Source: Arsenicibacter sp965247375 (GTDB taxonomy: Bacteria > Bacteroidota > Bacteroidia > Cytophagales > Spirosomataceae). From it: 64,000 bases of DNA. Each line of letters starts with the position of its first letter. The stretch's first letter is position 1. The stretch lies in contig CBDFHU010000161.1 of NCBI GenBank assembly GCA_965247375.1, positions 190,024 to 254,023 of the forward strand. Direction: 5' to 3'. The notes beneath the pieces are model-generated. The model was not told where the DNA came from. It made no database searches and saw only the letters and a list, made by a program, of their open reading frames with translations. Positions 17,142 to 26,238 of this stretch are shown here, in pieces. Position numbers and translations under genes: made by a program.

Positions 17142-18435
17142 ATTCATTCATTAAGGTTTCAATTTCATCGGCTTCTACCGGAATCCGGCCCATCAGATCA
17201 AGGTTACCGTCTTCCGTGATGAGGATATTATTTTCCAGCCGTATGCCCAGTCCCTCCTCGCGGATATAGATCCCCGGCTCACAGGTGAAGACCATGCCCG
17301 GCTCGAAACGGCGGTATTTATTGCCGACATCGTGCACATCCAGGCCAAGGAAGTGCGATGTACCGTGCATAAAATATTTTTTGTACAGCGGTGCGTCCGG
17401 GTCTTGTTTTGCCACCGCCTGCGCATCCAGTAAACCAAGGCCGATTAGTTCGGCTTCCATAATGCTACCCACTTCCTTGTGGTATTCGTCCCACAGATTT
17501 CCCGGCCGCAGCATATCCGTAGCGGCCTTCATTACCCGCAGCACAGCATCGTACACGGCCCGCTGGCGGGCTGTATACCGGCCGCTGACCGGAATGGAGC
17601 GTGTCATGTCGGCATTGTAGTTAGCATACTCGGCACCGATATCCAGCAGAATCACATCACCGGCCTGGCATTGGGCACTGTTGTCGATGTAATGCAGCAC
17701 ACAGGCATTTTTTCCGGACGCAATAATCGGCGTATAGGCAGCACCGCGCGACCGGTTCATCAGAAAGGCATGCATCATCTCGGCTTCAATTTCGTATTCC
17801 CAGACGCCGGGTTTTACGAATTTCAGCAACCGCCGGAACATGATATCTGTAATGTCGATGGCGCGTCCGAGCAGCTCAACTTCCTGAGGCAGTTTAATTG
17901 CCCGCAGGTAGTGCATCACCGGCGCCAGGCGCTCAAGACGGTGTAACGGATAACGCTCTTTAAACTGTCTGATGAAACGGATGTCCCGGGTTTCAACCTC
18001 GGAGCCATTGCGGGTATGCTCGTTGGTATTCAGGTAAACCTGCTCTGCTTCGAACACGATCTGGATAAAAATTGCGTCGAACTGATGCGTCCAGTAGACA
18101 TTTTTACGCGAAATACCCGACGTTTCTTCAGCCTCCTGTTTGGTCAGCTTGTGGCCTTCCCAGATCTCGATCAGTTCGCTGGTTTCGCGCAAAAACAGTA
18201 CCTCACGGAAACGCTCGTCGGGATGGTCCGGACAGAGAACCAGTATCGATTCTTCCTGATCGACCCCCGTGAGGTAAAACAAATCGTTGTTTTGCCGGAA
18301 GCTCATCGTACCGTCGGCGTTGGTAGGCATAATGTCGTTGGCGTGCAGAATCGCCAGCGACTTTGGTTTCAGTTGTTGTACCAGCCGCTGCCGGTTCCGG
18401 ACAAATAGTTGATTATCAATTGGCAAATAACGCAT
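17140..18435 (-). CDS. pepP: Aminopeptidase P family (Xaa-Pro aminopeptidase)
   Basis: 431 residues: N-terminal creatinase-like domain and C-terminal pita-bread M24 metallopeptidase. Metal ligands are visible as Asp in LLDIGAEY, Asp in YNADMTRS, His in HGTSHFLGLDVHD, Glu in TCEPGIY and Glu in IRLENNIL. It removes an N-terminal residue preceding proline, in the cytoplasm. Length matches AMPP (430-440). The gene is monocistronic and faces the tetR gene. Confidence 0.92.
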   Translation of the reverse strand: MRYLPIDNQLFVRNRQRLVQQLKPKSLAILHANDIMPTNADGTMSFRQNNDLFYLTGVDQEESILVLCPDHPDERFREVLFLRETSELIEIWEGHKLTKQEAEETSGISRKNVYWTHQFDAIFIQIVFEAEQVYLNTNEHTRNGSEVETRDIRFIRQFKERYPLHRLERLAPVMHYLRAIKLPQEVELLGRAIDITDIMFRRLLKFVKPGVWEYEIEAEMMHAFLMNRSRGAAYTPIIASGKNACVLHYIDNSAQCQAGDVILLDIGAEYANYNADMTRSIPVSGRYTARQRAVYDAVLRVMKAATDMLRPGNLWDEYHKEVGSIMEAELIGLGLLDAQAVAKQDPDAPLYKKYFMHGTSHFLGLDVHDVGNKYRRFEPGMVFTCEPGIYIREEGLGIRLENNILITEDGNLDLMGRIPVEADEIETLMNE

Positions 18436-18593
18436 ACCAGAATAAAAATACCGGGCTATGTCCGGCCAGTTTAGACGCAGATTGTTTGTTGACAGAATGC
18501 CACCGGCAATTCCGTTCGCAAAGAAAACAGCTTACGGGCAGGAGGAAAAGCGTTTGGCCGGATTCTTTAACAGCACCATAATACAAAGCGCCG

Positions 18594-18601
18594 TATCTTT
18601 G
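18594..18601 (+). promoter_or_regulatory. -7 element (TATCTTTG)
   Basis: TATCTTTG just upstream of the EEP gene; it puts the transcript start only about 10 nt before the TTG at 18614 and about 25 nt before a GTG at 18629. Confidence 0.6.
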
Positions 18602-18613
18602 CAGCGATAACCA

Positions 18614-19627
18614 TTGTATCAGGCATCCGTGCAGGCAATTGACACTACACCTTCCGTTTCTTCAGGTAAGAAAAAATTCACCATCAGGCCGGAATGGATT
18701 ACGACCGGTCTTATCATCATTACCGGTCTGCTGGCCCTTGCGAATGTGCTGGGGCGTCTGGGTAACTTCTTCTTTCTGTTTGAGTTATGCAGTCATTTTG
18801 CCGTACAGTACGGGGTAATTGCGCTGGCATTGACTGTGTTCTGGACAATCCGGCGCCGCTGGCTGCTGGCAGGGATAGCCATTGCCTGTCTGAGCTGGAA
18901 CGGTGTTCAGGTACTGCCCTGGCTCTTGGCCACCCCTCCGGCAGCCCCCGGTACCAAAGCCGATGTACGGATCCTGCACGCCAATGTCCTCTTTACCCGT
19001 GACGAAATGCAGACCACCATCGACATGATCCGGCGCGAAAAACCGGATATGTTTGTGTTGCAGGAGATGACACCGGAGAGCATTGAACAGGTAACAAAAG
19101 CGCTGGCCGATACCTATCCGTATACCGATACCCTGATGGCCAAAGACCCCTGCTTTCTGCTGGTTGCCAGCCGGACACCCTTCCTGGTCGATCAGCAGGC
19201 CAGGCGCAATAAGCTGGTGTTACACATGATGACCAATGTGAAGGGTCATGATCTGTCGTTTATTACGGTCCACACCCGCACACCAATCATGCCGTCGTGG
19301 TTTACCGAGCGAAACGAGCAGCTGGCCTTTGTGAGCGAACGTATTCAGGATGTACCGCAACCGGCGGTTGGGATGGGTGATTTCAATATCAGTATTTTTT
19401 CACCGGTCTACGCGCAGTATTTTGAGCATCAGCCGGACCTAACGGCGTGCCGCAAAGGCTTCGGCCTTCAGCAAACGTGGCCCCGCTTCCTGCCACCCAT
19501 GATGATTCCTATTGATCAGGCGTTTACCAATACCGGCTTCCGGACCGTTAACTTCCGTACACTCCCGCAACCAGGTTCTGATCATAAGGCCGTCGTCGTT
19601 GATCTGGCCTTCACGAAACAGGATTAA
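18614..19627 (+). CDS. Endonuclease/exonuclease/phosphatase family protein, membrane-anchored
   Basis: 337 residues from TTG 18614; an in-frame GTG at 18629 is the alternative start. Three N-terminal hydrophobic helices (about residues 30-120) are followed by an EEP domain: FVLQEM metal-binding Glu, MGDFNIS Asp/Asn and GSDHKAVVVDL catalytic Asp-His. The catalytic domain therefore sits on the far side of or against the inner membrane. Family members cleave phosphodiesters or dephosphorylate lipids and nucleotides; the substrate is unknown. The stop overlaps the end of the convergent AraC gene by 4 bp. Confidence 0.85.
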   Translation: MYQASVQAIDTTPSVSSGKKKFTIRPEWITTGLIIITGLLALANVLGRLGNFFFLFELCSHFAVQYGVIALALTVFWTIRRRWLLAGIAIACLSWNGVQVLPWLLATPPAAPGTKADVRILHANVLFTRDEMQTTIDMIRREKPDMFVLQEMTPESIEQVTKALADTYPYTDTLMAKDPCFLLVASRTPFLVDQQARRNKLVLHMMTNVKGHDLSFITVHTRTPIMPSWFTERNEQLAFVSERIQDVPQPAVGMGDFNISIFSPVYAQYFEHQPDLTACRKGFGLQQTWPRFLPPMMIPIDQAFTNTGFRTVNFRTLPQPGSDHKAVVVDLAFTKQD

Positions 19628-20568
19628 TCTAACTGTAACTGCCGGTAGGTTTTGCGGAACTGGGCCGGTGTGATGCCGGTTGTTTTCTTAAAAAGTTTCA
19701 GGAAGTAGGTCACATTGTTGAAGCCACAGACAAAACACACATCCGCCAGGCACTGATTCGAGGTCTTCAGCAATCGCATCGCCTGTTGAATGCGCCGGTT
19801 ATTAATGTATTCAATCGGCGTCAAGCCGAACTGCTGTTTGAAACACCGGAAGAAATTCGGTTCGCTCATACACGCCTGATCCGCCAGTTCTCTGACGGTC
19901 ATCTGCTCATGCAAACGATCCTGGATGTACTTAGCCACATGCGCTAACCGGTTGGTGTTGACGTACGGATGATAATTCATCAGCAGCATCTGCCGCGCCT
20001 TGGTCTGCATCAGCCGGATTACCAGTTCCTGCATCACCAGATTGGCGAACACATCCTTTGCCGTATTGTTCTCCGTAAAAATCTGAATCAGGCGGGCAAT
20101 CAGCTGATTTATGGTTGAGTCATTGGTCAGGTAAAAATTAGACTCATCAAACTGCCAGCCTATTTTCTGATCAATCAGCGGTGCCTTGTCGTTGAGGTAG
20201 TCCGTCAACTGCTTCACTTTATCGGGCGCAATCGCCAGTGCCAGACATTGTGTCGGGTTCTGCATCCGTGCTTCCGGAAAGTCAATACACATCGTTTCAT
20301 TAGCCGGCATAATCACGGACTCGCCCGGCAAGAACTCAAACGACGGTGTATTAGGCAGATGCATAACCTTTTTGCCCCGGATCATACTGGCCAGTACCGG
20401 GCTGTTAAATGTCAGCTCTACTTTTTCCGCATATTGGTGCGTCTCATATATGTTCAGCTCCGCCGTGTCGATAGTATATGCCGTACGATTTTCTACCACC
20501 TGCTCCAGTTTGCGGGTTTGCAGATGTCTGGTTAAATCAAACGTTGCTGACATGGGATTCATCTTCAT
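19624..20568 (-). CDS. AraC family regulator next to an aldehyde dehydrogenase gene
   Basis: 314 residues from ATG 20568 (a TTG at 20589 adds seven residues and is less likely). The C-terminal two-helix-turn-helix domain is typical (LADQACMSEPNFFRCFKQQFG and the VCFVCGFNNVTYFLKLFKKTTG copy). The N-terminal half is the AraC_N-type domain seen in regulators beside alcohol/aldehyde-metabolism genes. It is divergent from the aldehyde dehydrogenase gene across about 280 bp, so it probably activates that gene (inference). Confidence 0.85.
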   Translation of the reverse strand: MKMNPMSATFDLTRHLQTRKLEQVVENRTAYTIDTAELNIYETHQYAEKVELTFNSPVLASMIRGKKVMHLPNTPSFEFLPGESVIMPANETMCIDFPEARMQNPTQCLALAIAPDKVKQLTDYLNDKAPLIDQKIGWQFDESNFYLTNDSTINQLIARLIQIFTENNTAKDVFANLVMQELVIRLMQTKARQMLLMNYHPYVNTNRLAHVAKYIQDRLHEQMTVRELADQACMSEPNFFRCFKQQFGLTPIEYINNRRIQQAMRLLKTSNQCLADVCFVCGFNNVTYFLKLFKKTTGITPAQFRKTYRQLQLD

Positions 20569-20848
20569 GCTGTAGCCTCTATGGAACAAATTGACATCAA
20601 CTCAACTGGTACTATTTTAACAAAGATTATCATTTAGGCGACTAAAGTTGCAATTTTTTCAATAATTCGCGCCATGTTCTTCGTCATACTTTATCAATTA
20701 ACGCATAATTATCCAATCTGGTTATGTCTAAATCCATTTTGAGAGTATCGTTCAACTTCTTGATACGATAAGCAAACTGTTTTTGTACTGTATCGGCAAA
20801 ATTTGTGACAGAAACAATGCGACTTTAACCCCTGGCGAACCAAAGAAC

Positions 20849-22372
20849 ATGGAAACGATTCAAACCAGCAGCAACACATTGGCACGGCCAATGTTTAAAG
20901 CACAATACGAAAATTACATCGGCGGCCAGTGGATTGCCCCAGTCGGTGGTGAGTATTTTGAGAATTTCTCTCCGGTCGACGGCAGCCTGATTGCCCGGAT
21001 GCCACGGTCAAAAGCGGCGGATGTTGAATTAGCCCTGGATGCGGCACACAAAGCCTTTCCGGCATGGTCACGCACATCGGTCACCGAGCGAAGCAACATG
21101 CTGCTGCGCGTTGCCGATGTCATCGAGCAGAATCTGGACTACCTCGCCCGCGTCGAAACCATGGACAACGGGAAAGCCGTCCGCGAAACACTGGCCGCCG
21201 ATCTTCCGCTGGTAGTCGACCACTTCCGCTACTTTGCCGGTGTAATCCGCGCCGAAGAAGGGTATTCGACAGAACTCGACGCGACAACGGTATCGATGAT
21301 CATTAAGGAACCGATCGGTGTCGTGGCGCAGATCATTCCCTGGAATTTCCCGCTGCTGATGGCGACATGGAAAATGGCCCCCGCCCTGGCGGCCGGTTGT
21401 TGTACCATTATCAAACCGGCCGAACAGACACCAACCTCGATCTGTGTATTGATGGAGCTGCTGGATGGCATTATTCCGCCGGGCGTTGTCAACATCGTCA
21501 ACGGATTCGGTATTGAGGCCGGTAAACCACTGGCCCAGTCGAAGCGGGTGGCAAAAGTTGCCTTTACCGGCGAAACCACAACCGGCCGGCTGATTATGCA
21601 GTACGCCTCGGAAAACCTGATTCCGGTAACGATGGAGCTGGGCGGCAAGTCGCCGAATATCTTCATGCCGTCAATTGCGGATGCCGATGACGATTTCTTC
21701 GACAAGTGCGTGGAAGGTGCGGTGATGTTTGCCCTCAATCAGGGCGAAGTCTGTACGTGTCCGTCGCGGATGGTGGTGCACGAAAGCGTATACGACCGCT
21801 TCATGGAACGCGTTATCGCCCGGACTGAAGCCATCAAAATGGGTCACCCGCTCGATCCGACGGTGATGATGGGCGCTCAGGCCTCGAACGATCAGTACGA
21901 AAAAATCCTGTCGTATATCAATATCGGTAAGGAAGAAGGTGCCGAAGTACTGACCGGTGGCAGTTCCGCCAGTCTGAACGGTGATCTGGGCAAAGGCTAC
22001 TACATTCAGCCGACCATCCTGAAAGGCCACAATAAAATGCGGGTATTCCAGGAGGAAATCTTCGGACCCGTTACGTCGGTTACGACGTTCAAAACGACAG
22101 AAGAAGCCCTGGAAATCGCCAACGACACCCTGTATGGCCTCGGTGCGGGTCTCTGGACCCGCGACGCCCACGAGCTATATCAGCTGCCGAGAGCAATTCA
22201 GGCAGGTCGTGTCTGGGTAAACTGCTATCACCACTACCCTGCTCACGCGCCGTTCGGTGGCTACAAGAAGTCCGGTTTCGGCCGTGAAACGCACCTGATG
22301 ATGCTGAACCACTATCGCCAGACTAAAAACCTGCTGATTTCGTACAGCAAATCAAAACTGGGATTCTTTTAA
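20849..22372 (+). CDS. NAD-dependent aldehyde dehydrogenase (ExaC/AldB-like)
   Basis: 507 residues from ATG 20849. The ALDH nucleotide fold and active site are complete: Cys302 in GEVCTCPS, Glu263 in MELGGKSP and the IPWNFP segment near residue 163. It oxidises aldehydes such as acetaldehyde, with the catalytic Cys forming a thiohemiacetal. A leftward TTG at 20783 would add 22 non-homologous residues and is rejected. The DUF779 gene follows on the same strand, a pairing seen often with this ALDH subgroup. Confidence 0.93.
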   Translation: METIQTSSNTLARPMFKAQYENYIGGQWIAPVGGEYFENFSPVDGSLIARMPRSKAADVELALDAAHKAFPAWSRTSVTERSNMLLRVADVIEQNLDYLARVETMDNGKAVRETLAADLPLVVDHFRYFAGVIRAEEGYSTELDATTVSMIIKEPIGVVAQIIPWNFPLLMATWKMAPALAAGCCTIIKPAEQTPTSICVLMELLDGIIPPGVVNIVNGFGIEAGKPLAQSKRVAKVAFTGETTTGRLIMQYASENLIPVTMELGGKSPNIFMPSIADADDDFFDKCVEGAVMFALNQGEVCTCPSRMVVHESVYDRFMERVIARTEAIKMGHPLDPTVMMGAQASNDQYEKILSYINIGKEEGAEVLTGGSSASLNGDLGKGYYIQPTILKGHNKMRVFQEEIFGPVTSVTTFKTTEEALEIANDTLYGLGAGLWTRDAHELYQLPRAIQAGRVWVNCYHHYPAHAPFGGYKKSGFGRETHLMMLNHYRQTKNLLISYSKSKLGFF

Positions 22373-22374
22373 TT

Positions 22375-22446
22375 AAAGAGTGAAAGAGATAAAGCGTGAA
22401 AGAGCGAAAAGCCCCTCTCTTTATCTCTTTCGCTCTTTCGCTCTCT
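22375..22446. repeat. GAAAGAG-rich imperfect palindrome (copy 1)
   Basis: Iterated GAAAGAG/GAAAGAGC units on the left arm and their complements (CTCTTTC, CTCTTTCG) on the right, with a 12-bp exact core GAAAGAGATAAA / TTTATCTCTTTC. Related to the element at 52294-52406. Confidence 0.65.
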
Positions 22447-22451
22447 AAATC

Positions 22452-22829
22452 ATGACATCAATCTCGCGGGTATCGGTGACGGATGCAGCTGTCCGGGTCA
22501 TTGAACAATTACAGACCGAATACGGTGATCTGATGTTTCACCAGAGCGGCGGTTGCTGCGACGGATCAGCGCCGATGTGTTTCCAGCTCGGTGACTTTCA
22601 GGTGGGCGCATCCGATGTGCTGCTGGACCATATTCACGGGTGCCCCTTCTGGATGTCCGAAGATCAGTACGAATACTGGAAACATACCCACCTGACCGTC
22701 GATGTTACGCCGGGGCGGGGGGCCAGTTTTTCACTGGAAATTCCGATGGGGGTCCGTTTTCTGATCCGCTCCCGGTTACTGACCGCCGAAGAACTGACTG
22801 GTTTAGACGTACCGGCAGCCGGCGCTTAA
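22452..22829 (+). CDS. DUF779 domain protein, ALDH partner
   Basis: 125 residues. Cysteines cluster in GGCCDGSAPMC and in IHGCPFWM, typical of the DUF779 family, which is nearly always found beside ExaC-type aldehyde dehydrogenases. Its function is unknown; a role in enzyme maturation or regulation is a plausible guess. It is followed by a terminator, so the two genes form one unit. Confidence 0.85.
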   Translation: MTSISRVSVTDAAVRVIEQLQTEYGDLMFHQSGGCCDGSAPMCFQLGDFQVGASDVLLDHIHGCPFWMSEDQYEYWKHTHLTVDVTPGRGASFSLEIPMGVRFLIRSRLLTAEELTGLDVPAAGA

Positions 22830-22893
22830 CTATCGGCTGCCCTTGACGTCAGGCACGGGAAAGATCCCGAAAACGCGGACACAGCAATCAGGC

Positions 22894-22927
22894 AACGGGG
22901 CAGACCAGCATCTGCCCCGTTTCTTTT
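22894..22927 (+). terminator. Rho-independent terminator of the ALDH unit
   Basis: Stem AACGGGGCAGA / TCTGCCCCGTT with a 6-base loop (22894-22921) and a T-rich tail (TTCTTTT). Confidence 0.85.
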
Positions 22928-22959
22928 ACTCCCGACACACCCTGCGCATCCCGCCAACC

Positions 22960-23451
22960 TTACTTCCGCCGTTTGGCCTTCACCACCAGTTCCTTGTAGC
23001 CGAACGTCGGGTCGGGTTCACGGGCAAAGACAACGTCGGTTAGCACACCGATGACGATTTCAGCGGTGGTATAGATTTTACACCCCTCCCACAGATGACC
23101 GCCAATGGTGCGCCCCGTCGAATCGGAGACCGACAGATGCAGATGACTGCCGTTGGCCGAGAGCGTTCCGACCAGTGAAACAATTTCGAAGTGCCCCTGC
23201 CAGTGGGCTACTTTCTCCTGATTCGCCAGCCGGAGCTGCACATCGGTCAGGCTCCCGACACAGGTCAGTACCGCACCTGCATCGATCCGTTTTTCCTTTA
23301 CCACCAGATCAATCTGTTGTTTCAGATCCTGCCCTGGTTTAAGGCGGAAGGAAAACGTTTCCAGACGCGACGCCACAGGCTGGGACTGGGCATTAACATC
23401 CATCATACTATAAAAACAGCAACATACATTGAACAATAAAAACCTGAGCAT
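22960..23451 (-). CDS. Secreted PPC/DUF296 domain protein
   Basis: 163 residues. The C-terminal ~135 residues are a PPC (DUF296) domain, with the GSHLHLSVSDSTGRTIGGHLWEG core and conserved His residues. Most PPC proteins are cytoplasmic and DNA-associated, but this one starts with a hydrophobic leader (residues 1-20, ending VNAQ), suggesting export. It is divergent from the transglutaminase gene at 34 bp. Confidence 0.8.
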   Translation of the reverse strand: MLRFLLFNVCCCFYSMMDVNAQSQPVASRLETFSFRLKPGQDLKQQIDLVVKEKRIDAGAVLTCVGSLTDVQLRLANQEKVAHWQGHFEIVSLVGTLSANGSHLHLSVSDSTGRTIGGHLWEGCKIYTTAEIVIGVLTDVVFAREPDPTFGYKELVVKAKRRK

Positions 23452-23485
23452 ACCAGTTAGATTGATGTGTGATTGATCTGACCGT

Positions 23486-24502
23486 ATGCGAAACTACATT
23501 ACCTGGCTCTTTCCGGCTACTTTTTTATTTATCAGTTCTGCCTTTGCTCCTGATTTTCACCCCGTTGTATCTGAAAAAACAGTTTCTACTAATCTCAATA
23601 CAGCGTGGGAGTCCAGTGACTATCAGGTAATTGACTCCTATGCAATCCGCACCCCGGAAGCGTATGCACGGAATCTGAAAACGCTGGCCACCTATCTGAC
23701 GGCCCCTGCCCACAGCGAAACGGCCAAAGCACGGTCGATCTATGCCTGGGTGCTGAGCCATATCCGGTATGACGGTTCCATCTATAGTGGTCAGGTATAT
23801 TATTCAGAAGTGGATTATGCGACGAAGGTATTACAAAGCCGGCGGGCGGTTTGTACAGGTTTTGCCCTGCTGTATAAACAACTGTTGAAGCAGGCAGGTG
23901 TTCAGGTAGAGAACGTAAAAGGCTATTCCCGTGTCAGCGATTCGCAGGCAGGCATACCCATTCCCCGGCTGGATCATGAATGGAACGCCGTGCGTCTGGA
24001 CGGCGACTGGTATCTGGTTGATCTGACGTGGGCAGCCACCACGGCCAAAGAGGGTCGCTTCAACGACCATTATTTTCTTACCGATCCCGAGCAGTTTATT
24101 GCCCAGCATTACCCGAACGACCCGAAATGGCAGCTCCTCAGCCGGCCGGTCAGCAAGGGTGAGTTTGACCGGTATCCGAAAATTCACGATGCCTATTTCC
24201 GGCTTGGCTTTAATCCGGCATTTCCAAAACGGGGCCTGCTGCGCGCCAACGGGCAGGTTGTCTTAACCTTTGAAAACCCGAATCAGGCCGTAGAGCTTAC
24301 CTGCTCAGTAGGCAGACCTAAAGGAATGATGACGGCTCAGTCCGATGTTTCAGTCAGAAAGCAAGGCTCAACATACCAGCTGGCAGTTGATCTCCCTACT
24401 ACCGGCACCTATACCGTTTACGTATTTGCCAAGCCCAAAAACGGCTATGAGCGTGTCAAATCGTACGAAGGCATCGCTACATTTCTGGTGGTGAATAACT
24501 GA
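23486..24502 (+). CDS. Secreted transglutaminase-like domain protein
   Basis: 338 residues with a signal peptide (about 1-20). The transglutaminase-like core has the triad Cys (RRAVCTGFALLY), His (LDHEWNAV) and Asp (VDLTWA). The C-terminal ~100 residues are beta-rich and may be an Ig-like module. It probably hydrolyses or crosslinks peptides in the periplasm; the substrate is unknown. Confidence 0.87.
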   Translation: MRNYITWLFPATFLFISSAFAPDFHPVVSEKTVSTNLNTAWESSDYQVIDSYAIRTPEAYARNLKTLATYLTAPAHSETAKARSIYAWVLSHIRYDGSIYSGQVYYSEVDYATKVLQSRRAVCTGFALLYKQLLKQAGVQVENVKGYSRVSDSQAGIPIPRLDHEWNAVRLDGDWYLVDLTWAATTAKEGRFNDHYFLTDPEQFIAQHYPNDPKWQLLSRPVSKGEFDRYPKIHDAYFRLGFNPAFPKRGLLRANGQVVLTFENPNQAVELTCSVGRPKGMMTAQSDVSVRKQGSTYQLAVDLPTTGTYTVYVFAKPKNGYERVKSYEGIATFLVVNN

Positions 24503-24526
24503 TGTGCCAGATGACACCGCCGTTTG

Positions 24527-25595
24527 TCATTCCGGACAGACACCGGCGGGGTTAATGCGAAACAGCTGTGCGAAATAGGGAGGCTTCTGAAATCCGGTAC
24601 CATAGGCGACCTCTTTAATGGTTTCGTACCGGCGGGGTTCCAGCCATTCGCGGGCAGTTTGCAGACGGATTTCCTGTATAAACTGGAGAGGCGACAGCCC
24701 TGTCCGTTCTTTAATCTCCTGGTAAAACTGGCACTGACTGATGTGAAACACATCCGGTAACGAACTAACCTGAAAGCTACTGTCCGAAAGTTTGGTCTGG
24801 ATATACTGTTCGACGCGCTGTACCCAATCCTCATCCATGTGGGATTCACCGGGCAAAGCTCCTTGTCCGGTCAGCTGGTTGCGTTCCTGCGCCCGGATAA
24901 GCAGGTTATGCATCCGCGTCAGCAGTTCGTCTTCGTCAAATGGTTTGGTCATGTAATCGGCGACCCCAAGCCGGAGCGCCTGTAGCCGGACAGTCTGATT
25001 GGTACTGACAGTCAGCACCGGGATTGGAATACCCCGCAGGTGTGCCTGTTGGCGAAGCATCCCGACAGAGGTAATGCTGTCCATTTCGGACATCATAATA
25101 TCCGTTATGATCAGTTGCGGTAACCGGTTTGCCGGCTGACCGGTAAGCTAGGCATCGCGCCCGTTACGACAGCAATGAAGCTGATAATAAGGGTCCGGTA
25201 ATGTCTGTAAATAGCCCGTCATTTCGCTATTATCCTCCAAGGTCACGGCCAGGGTCAACGGTTAGCGTTAGGTCAGCACATCCGGTTAGCTCCGTTGAGC
25301 CCTCAGGCTCAGCGGCTATTGATGTCCCGCCGGCACCGGCCCAAACGCGGGGATAGGTAAAGGCAAATGTGCTGCCCTGTCCCCATTGGGTCTCTACGGT
25401 TAATTCACCCTGCCACAACCGGCAGTAATCGCGGTAAAGGGACAGGCCGATACCCGTTCCTACCTGTAACAGCGCATTAAGCCGGCGCGACTGGTAATAG
25501 CGCTCAAAAATATACGGCAAGTCGTCAGGATGAATCCCGCTGCCGGTGTCGGTCACCCGCAGCTGCACCGGATCATGCTGCGTATCCAGCAGCAC
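24527..25595 (-). pseudogene. Decayed hybrid histidine kinase / response regulator / AraC remnant
   Basis: Three pieces read in order on the minus strand. A HATPase end (25595 down: VTDTGSGIHPDDLPYIFERYYQ, GTGIGLSLYRDY) runs to a TAA near 25230. Shifted one frame, a receiver start (LEDNSEMTGYL) continues to an in-frame TAG at about 25150, then LPQLIITDIMMSEMDSIT and the receiver end (YMTKPFDEDELL). An AraC-type HTH domain ends at 24527. The sensor domain, dimerisation helix and most of the kinase are missing. So the gene carries a truncation, a frameshift and a stop. The AraC end (LFRINPAG) also looks eroded. Confidence 0.85.
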
Positions 25596-26017
25596 TTAAC
25601 TTCATTGCCAAATGGGATGGCACAGCCTGGTCACCACTTGACATAGGATTAGGAGATCAGGTCAGTACGCTGGCAGTACTGGACTATGCCCTGTATATAG
25701 GCGGGGACTATGCCGTAGTTGGTGAGAGAGGAACTGAATTAAGCGGTCTTAACTCTATTGCCAAATGGCCTCCTTCCTCAGGTTGCGGAGATCCGGTTAC
25801 GGCAAAGGGTGTATCGGTTAACCAAACTACTGTACTGAGCCTGGATAACTGCGCGGCCCTGCTGAAAGCAACGGGCTCTGGTAACGGATATACCATCAAC
25901 GGACTCAATGTAACGCAACCGGGTACCTATACCCTGAAAGTAAGCTACACGGATGCCTGCGGTCAGAGTAACTCTGCCCTGATGCCCTATATCTTAACCG
26001 AAACTAGCTGTAAATAA
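25595..26017 (+). pseudogene. 3' fragment of a secreted WDGTxW-repeat protein
   Basis: From about 25595 an open frame of 140 codons carries two LN-x-IAKW repeats (WDGTAWSPL once, a degenerate IAKWPP once), then a Cys-rich beta module (SVNQTTVLSLDNC, CGQSNSALMPY) ending at TAA 26017. Such repeats belong to large secreted proteins of Cytophagales. There is no start codon or signal, and its left boundary coincides with the end of the kinase remnant, so it is a truncated leftover. Confidence 0.7.
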
Positions 26018-26238
26018 GCACATTACATCGCAGTATAGCACATAGTATAGGGGGCATATATAGACTGAGGTTTCAGTCTATATATGCCCCCTATCGCATT
26101 TATCACAGCATCGCCTGAATAAAAAAACCTCCTTCCCGGTTTGGCATGATTAACATGCACAAAACTAAGAAAGGAGGCTCTTTTTTGTCACCCCTGAAAT
26201 CAGGGAGAACTTAATTTACCTTTACCATTCCGGTCGTC
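26018..26238. other. Noncoding with a strong hairpin
   Basis: No gene seen. The segment carries the 22-bp perfect stem-loop described separately and a weaker pair, AACCTCCTT / AAGGAGGCT, near 26126-26180. Confidence 0.6.
26047..26094. terminator. 22-bp perfect stem-loop
   Basis: ATAGGGGGCATATATAGACTGA and its exact complement with a 4-base loop. It lies between the repeat-protein remnant and the convergent outer-membrane gene. There is no T-tract on either side, so terminator function is plausible but unproven. Confidence 0.65.

Noticed and set aside
20783..20848. Earlier TTG start for the aldehyde dehydrogenase
   Set aside because: The added 22 residues do not resemble the family N-terminus; ATG 20849 does.
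22375..22446. CRISPR array candidate
   Set aside because: The repeats are short GAAAGAG units arranged as a palindrome and no unique spacers exist.
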